64,000 bases of DNA, from the NCBI RefSeq assembly GCF_009670965.2, contig NZ_CP073239.1:1550001-1614000 (forward strand). The letters are read 5' to 3'. The DNA comes from Riemerella anatipestifer (lineage in GTDB: Bacteria; Bacteroidota; Bacteroidia; Flavobacteriales; Weeksellaceae). Made by a program: the position numbers and the translations under genes. Shown here piece after piece: positions 60,179 through 64,000 of this stretch (positions within the stretch are counted from its first letter, which is position 1; each line of letters opens with the position of its first letter). The notes beneath the pieces were generated by a model. The model searched no databases and was not told the DNA's origin. It worked only from the letters and a program-made list of their open reading frames with translations.

Positions 60179-62920
60179 ATGAAACAGTCATTACGAACAA
60201 AATCTTACCTCATTACAGCCTCGGCGTTGTTTTTTGTGGGAGAAGGACTTTATGGACAAAGCAGAAAGGATACTGTAAAGACCAAACAAGTAGAAGAAGT
60301 AGTACTACTAGGGAGCCGTTCTGGAGCTCGTTCTAAAACGGATAGTCCCGTGCCAGTAGATGTGTTTGATGTTCAAAAAATGGGGGTTACATTGCCTCAA
60401 ACCAATATCAACCAAATGCTGAATGTGGTAGCCCCATCATTTACTTCCACCGTACAGACGGGAGCTGATGGTACAGACCACCTAGACCCTGCACAGCTTA
60501 GAGGCTTAGGTCCAGACCAGGTCTTGGTATTAGTTAATGGTAAAAGGAGGCATACCTCTGCCCTCATCAATGTTAATGGGACACCAGGGAGAGGTACCGT
60601 AGGTACCGACCTCAACGCCATACCAGCCTTTGCACTTAGCAAAATAGAAGTGCTTAGAGATGGTGCTTCGGCACAATATGGCTCTGATGCTATTGCAGGG
60701 GTAATGAACCTCAATCTTAAAAGAAATACAGGCAAACTAGAAGGGCAACTCTCCTTTGGAGCTAATCCGAGCAACGCCTCTAATAACCACACCAAAGGGA
60801 TAGATGGCGAAACCTTTCAGGTAGATTTAAACTACGGTAATAAGATAGGTTCTAAAGGTGGTTTCTATAACCTTACTTGGTCATCTCAATTCAGAAATCC
60901 TACCTATCGTGCCAACGAGGAAGAAGGTAAAATCTTTAACGCCTATAATGCTATAGAACGAAGAGCGGCAGAGGGAGGCGTTAATCTATCCTCACTATTC
61001 ACGAATATCAATACCACGCCCAACCAGCAGCAGTTGGTAGATTATATTCATAATTATGCCCAAAAGGTAGCCTACTTTGCACCAGATTTTCAGAACAAGA
61101 TACAGGCTGCCAACAGCATTAGTGCTTTGCAGAAAATACTCTCGGAAGACGTTACCAACCAAGAATTAGCGTATCGAGGGCTTAACCGAAAAGATTTTAA
61201 TATGCTCGTGGGGCAATCTAAACTAAGCACTCACCAGTTTTTTGCCAACATAGAAGTCCCCTTGAATGACGAGTGGAAGGTCTATACCTTTGGGGGATAT
61301 GGCTTCAGAAACGGGACTTCAGGAGGTTTCTACCGAAGACCCAACCAATCCAGAACCTTTACAGGGTTTAATCTTGATGGCTTCTTACCTAATATCAATA
61401 CCAATATAGAAGACCTCTCGCTAGCGGCAGGTATCAAAGGTAATTTAGGAGCGTGGCAAGTAGATTTGAGCAATACTTTTGGGCAGAACAGTTTTGATTA
61501 TAATGTAAGAAACTCTGGCAATACCTCGTTGAGGTTCAACTCTCCAAATGAATTTAATGCTGGAGGGTTGCGTTTCCTTCAAAACACGCTTAATTTAGAT
61601 GTTTATAGGAATTATGATGTTTGGGCAGGGCTTAATCTGGCTTTTGGAGCAGAGCAGAGAACCGAAAACTTTAAAATTAGAGAAGGCGAGCCTGCTTCTT
61701 ATCTTTCCTATGATGTGTTTGGTAACCCACAAACGGCACAAACGCCCAATAGCCAAAAACCAACGGATTTCTTTGGGAATACTCTACCTGGTGGCTCACA
61801 AGTATTTGGTGGCTTCCGTGCAGAGAATGCAGGTAGTAATGGTAGGAGCTCCTACGCATTCTATGCCGATGTAGAAGCTAACTTTACCAAAAGGTTTCTA
61901 GTTGCAGCAGCTACTCGCTTTGAAAATTATTCGGATTTTGGGTCTACACTAAACTACAAGTTAGCTTCCAGAATAAAAGCAACGGATAATCTTAATTTCC
62001 GTCTAGCAGGTTCTACTGGATTTAGAGCTCCATCTGTACACCAGATTTATTACAATACCACTTCTACACTTTTCCTTAATGGGCAACTGCAAGAGGTAGG
62101 GACTTTTAACAATCACTCTAGAATAGCCAATCTGTTAGGGATTCCTAAACTCAAGCAAGAGACTTCTCAATCTGTAAGTGCAGGATTTACTTATCGTATT
62201 CCTATTGCAAGATTAAGCATTACAGGAGATGCCTACTTTACGCGTATCAACAATAGAGTGGTGCTTACGGATACCTTCAAAGCAGGAGCTAATACAGAGC
62301 TGCAAAATCTATTTGCACAAGCTAACGTAAATGCGGCACAGTTTTTTGCTAATGCCATAGACACAGAAACTAAAGGGCTAGATGTAGTGATAAGCCACGA
62401 TTTTAAAAATAATGATTTTAAACTAACTAATGATTTTGCTCTTAACCTTAGCCAAACAAGAAGGGTAGGAGAGATACATTCTTCACCAGTGCTTAAAGCA
62501 GCAGGTTTAGACGAGACTTATTTCTCCGAGCGTTCTAGAATTTACGTAGAAGAAGCTATTCCTAGATTCAAGGCGGGGCTTTCTCATACCCTTAGTTACA
62601 AAAAACTGAATGTTTATTTAAGAAATAGCTATTTCGGAAAAGTAACAGGAGCTGATGTTGTAGATGCAAACGGCGATGGTATTACGTTGCCTAACGAGCA
62701 CCAAATAATGACGGATAGAGTAGTTACAGATTTATCTATTGGATATGCTTTTTCTCCTAAAATTACCTTTACACTAGGAGCCAACAACCTATTTGATGTT
62801 TATCCTAGCCGAAATCTTCCTGCTTCTACCAGTAATGGACAGTTTGTTTACACACGAGCGACCTCACAGTTTGGGCTCAACGGAAGATATGTGTTTTCTA
62901 GATTAAGCTTTAATTTTTAA
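60179..62920 (+). CDS. TonB-dependent outer-membrane receptor
   Basis: This 913-residue active transporter in the outer membrane is energised by TonB-ExbBD. It has a signal peptide (ends LYGQ, about residue 28), a TonB-box-like stretch (VEEVVLLGSRS), a plug domain (about 55-170 with GLGPDQVLVLVNGKRRHTSALINVNG, then VLRDGASAQYGSDAIAGVMNL) and a long 22-strand barrel ending in the C-terminal Phe (YVFSRLSFNF). There is no CarboxypepD_reg N-terminal domain and no SusD partner, so it is more like classical siderophore or metal receptors than SusC. Substrate unknown. Confidence 0.93.
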   Translation: MKQSLRTKSYLITASALFFVGEGLYGQSRKDTVKTKQVEEVVLLGSRSGARSKTDSPVPVDVFDVQKMGVTLPQTNINQMLNVVAPSFTSTVQTGADGTDHLDPAQLRGLGPDQVLVLVNGKRRHTSALINVNGTPGRGTVGTDLNAIPAFALSKIEVLRDGASAQYGSDAIAGVMNLNLKRNTGKLEGQLSFGANPSNASNNHTKGIDGETFQVDLNYGNKIGSKGGFYNLTWSSQFRNPTYRANEEEGKIFNAYNAIERRAAEGGVNLSSLFTNINTTPNQQQLVDYIHNYAQKVAYFAPDFQNKIQAANSISALQKILSEDVTNQELAYRGLNRKDFNMLVGQSKLSTHQFFANIEVPLNDEWKVYTFGGYGFRNGTSGGFYRRPNQSRTFTGFNLDGFLPNINTNIEDLSLAAGIKGNLGAWQVDLSNTFGQNSFDYNVRNSGNTSLRFNSPNEFNAGGLRFLQNTLNLDVYRNYDVWAGLNLAFGAEQRTENFKIREGEPASYLSYDVFGNPQTAQTPNSQKPTDFFGNTLPGGSQVFGGFRAENAGSNGRSSYAFYADVEANFTKRFLVAAATRFENYSDFGSTLNYKLASRIKATDNLNFRLAGSTGFRAPSVHQIYYNTTSTLFLNGQLQEVGTFNNHSRIANLLGIPKLKQETSQSVSAGFTYRIPIARLSITGDAYFTRINNRVVLTDTFKAGANTELQNLFAQANVNAAQFFANAIDTETKGLDVVISHDFKNNDFKLTNDFALNLSQTRRVGEIHSSPVLKAAGLDETYFSERSRIYVEEAIPRFKAGLSHTLSYKKLNVYLRNSYFGKVTGADVVDANGDGITLPNEHQIMTDRVVTDLSIGYAFSPKITFTLGANNLFDVYPSRNLPASTSNGQFVYTRATSQFGLNGRYVFSRLSFNF

Positions 62921-62928
62921 ACTTTATG

Positions 62929-62963
62929 AAAATGCTACTTTATAAAAATGGGGTAGCATTTTT
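62929..62963 (+). terminator. Terminator after the TonB receptor gene
   Basis: AAAATGCTAC pairs with GTAGCATTTT, followed by T run. Confidence 0.8.
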
Positions 62964-63005
62964 ACTTTGATTTTGGATGAATTTAACATTTTTTAACTTA
63001 GTTTC

Positions 63006-63047
63006 TTTGTAGAACTCCAAAAAAGACTATATTTGTTGGTCTTTTTT
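63006..63047 (+). promoter_or_regulatory. Promoter of the POT transporter with an overlapping hairpin
   Basis: TTTG (63006-63009), 18 bp, TATATTTG (63028-63035). The -7 box lies in the loop of an inverted repeat AAAAAAGAC / GTCTTTTTT (63019-63047). The hairpin may act as an attenuator or be an old terminator. Confidence 0.65.
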
Positions 63048-63075
63048 AAGAAAAATATAACAATTATTATAGAAT

Positions 63076-64000
63076 ATGGATACAACAGTCAGTAAAAAGG
63101 GGCATCCAGCAGGATTATACCTTTTATTTGTAACGGAAATGTGGGAACGTTTCAGTTATTATGGTATGAGAGCTTTATTTGTATTATTTATGACTAAAGC
63201 TTTAATGTTTGATAAGGGGCTAGGTGCTCAGATTTATGGTAGTTACACTGGACTAGTATACTTAACTCCTTTAATTGGAGGATATATAGCTGATAGATAC
63301 TGGGGTAACAGAAAATCTATAATTGTTGGAGGTATTTTAATGGCTTTAGGTCAATTCCTTATGTTTATGTCGGGGTATTTATATGAAAGTAAAGAAATTG
63401 CACCTTTATTTATGTTTTCTGGTTTGGGATTCTTAATTTTTGGGAATGGCTTTTTTAAACCAAATATTTCGTCCATGGTTGGGCAACTGTATTCTGAAAA
63501 CGATAGTAGAGTAGATGGAGCTTTCACTATTTTTTATATGGGGATTAACCTTGGTGCTTTTATAGCTCCTTTATTATGCGGATATTTAGGAGATACAGGT
63601 AATGCCGCAGATTTCAAATGGGGGTTCTTAGTTGCTTGTATAGGAATGATTCTGAGTGTTATTATCTTTGTACTATTTAAAAATAAGTATTTAGTTACTC
63701 CAGAAGGAGAAGCTATAGGAGGGAAACCAACTATTAGTGAAACTTCTGTGAAGGATGATGTGGCTGGGGCTAATTTGGTGGATAATACCAATGCTACAAA
63801 AAAAGCTGCTGCTACAAAGTTGATGATAATATGGGGTGCTATTTGGTTAGTTTTATTAGGTGCTTTTTACTTTTTAATGAGTGGAGATGATGGTAATAAG
63901 GATCTAATAGGTGCTTTTATTTTCTCTCTAACATTAGCAGCACCGGGGTATATCATATCTGACCCATCATTAACTAAAATTGAAAAGAAAAGAATTTGGG
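63076..64000 (+). CDS. POT/PTR family proton-dependent oligopeptide transporter, 5' part
   Basis: This imports di- and tripeptides with protons. The visible 308 residues start MDTTVSKKGHPAGLYLLFVTEMWERFSYYGMRALFVLF, with the ExxERFxYYG motif of the family, and contain further transmembrane segments and the conserved FYMGINLGAF(IA) segment (PTR2 signature, near residue 153). The gene runs past the end of the window, so the C-terminal helices are not seen. Confidence 0.93.
   Translation, partial: MDTTVSKKGHPAGLYLLFVTEMWERFSYYGMRALFVLFMTKALMFDKGLGAQIYGSYTGLVYLTPLIGGYIADRYWGNRKSIIVGGILMALGQFLMFMSGYLYESKEIAPLFMFSGLGFLIFGNGFFKPNISSMVGQLYSENDSRVDGAFTIFYMGINLGAFIAPLLCGYLGDTGNAADFKWGFLVACIGMILSVIIFVLFKNKYLVTPEGEAIGGKPTISETSVKDDVAGANLVDNTNATKKAAATKLMIIWGAIWLVLLGAFYFLMSGDDGNKDLIGAFIFSLTLAAPGYIISDPSLTKIEKKRIW

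Overview
The window is AT-rich bacterial chromosome from a member of the Bacteroidota, class Flavobacteriia, most like the Weeksellaceae (Riemerella/Chryseobacterium group). The evidence is a porQ (type IX secretion) homologue next to cmk, a TamL-type lipoprotein BamA paralogue, a TonB-dependent receptor with a C-terminal Phe, a GIN-domain protein, a fused DAHP synthase/chorismate mutase, and promoters of the flavobacterial type (TTTG, about 19 bp, then TAnnTTTG). Most of it is ordinary core genome in short operons separated by strong hairpin terminators. Genus-level assignment is inference.

Layout. 0-10 kb: pdxH tail, HU, panD-flippase-porQ-cmk, then on the minus strand lrgA-lrgB-folP, then lolD, an L,D-transpeptidase-like lipoprotein, radC, a FemAB-like protein, a membrane protein and pyrophosphatase. 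10-20 kb: dnaX with an A10 slippage site, DAHP synthase/chorismate mutase, tamL divergent from an rRNA methyltransferase, a DUF4469 remnant, metE and a secreted protein. 20-33 kb: DUF47/PiT phosphate uptake, a phosphopantetheinyl transferase, a BlaI-FUSC operon, PDH E1 alpha and E2, deoC, a methyltransferase, an OmpA lipoprotein and an M20 dipeptidase. 33-48.6 kb: GIN-domain protein, polyprenyl synthase, SDR, HAD, cysteine desulfurase, thioredoxin, two tRNA-Asp, two PPK2 genes, lpdA, BlaI/BlaR-like pair, NamZ-type muramidase, a LolC/E-type permease, prmA and gpsA.

Accessory-looking segments. From 48.6 to 51.9 kb two copies of a roughly 130-bp dispersed structured element lie in opposite orientation and bracket a GNAT acetyltransferase, a rhodanese, queG, a small gene broken by an in-frame TAG, a 22-bp tandem/inverted repeat array and an unrecognised 164-residue protein. 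From 58.2 to 60.15 kb there is a possible restriction-modification remnant, three tandem 83-bp repeats, and two copies of a ~74-bp promoter/leader repeat, each followed by a different tiny ORF and a terminator. This second segment is the best candidate here for something undescribed.

How the genes work together. Envelope functions dominate (PorQ, TamL, LolD, a LolC/E-type permease, OmpA lipoprotein, NamZ, M23 and L,D-transpeptidase-like enzymes, the TonB receptor), with central metabolism (PDH E1 alpha, E2, and E3 at lpdA; no E1 beta gene is present) and phosphate/polyphosphate genes (DUF47, PiT, two PPK2, pyrophosphatase). Two BlaI-family repressors each have an inverted repeat at their own promoter. 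One is paired with an M56 sensor protease, the other with a FUSC transporter.
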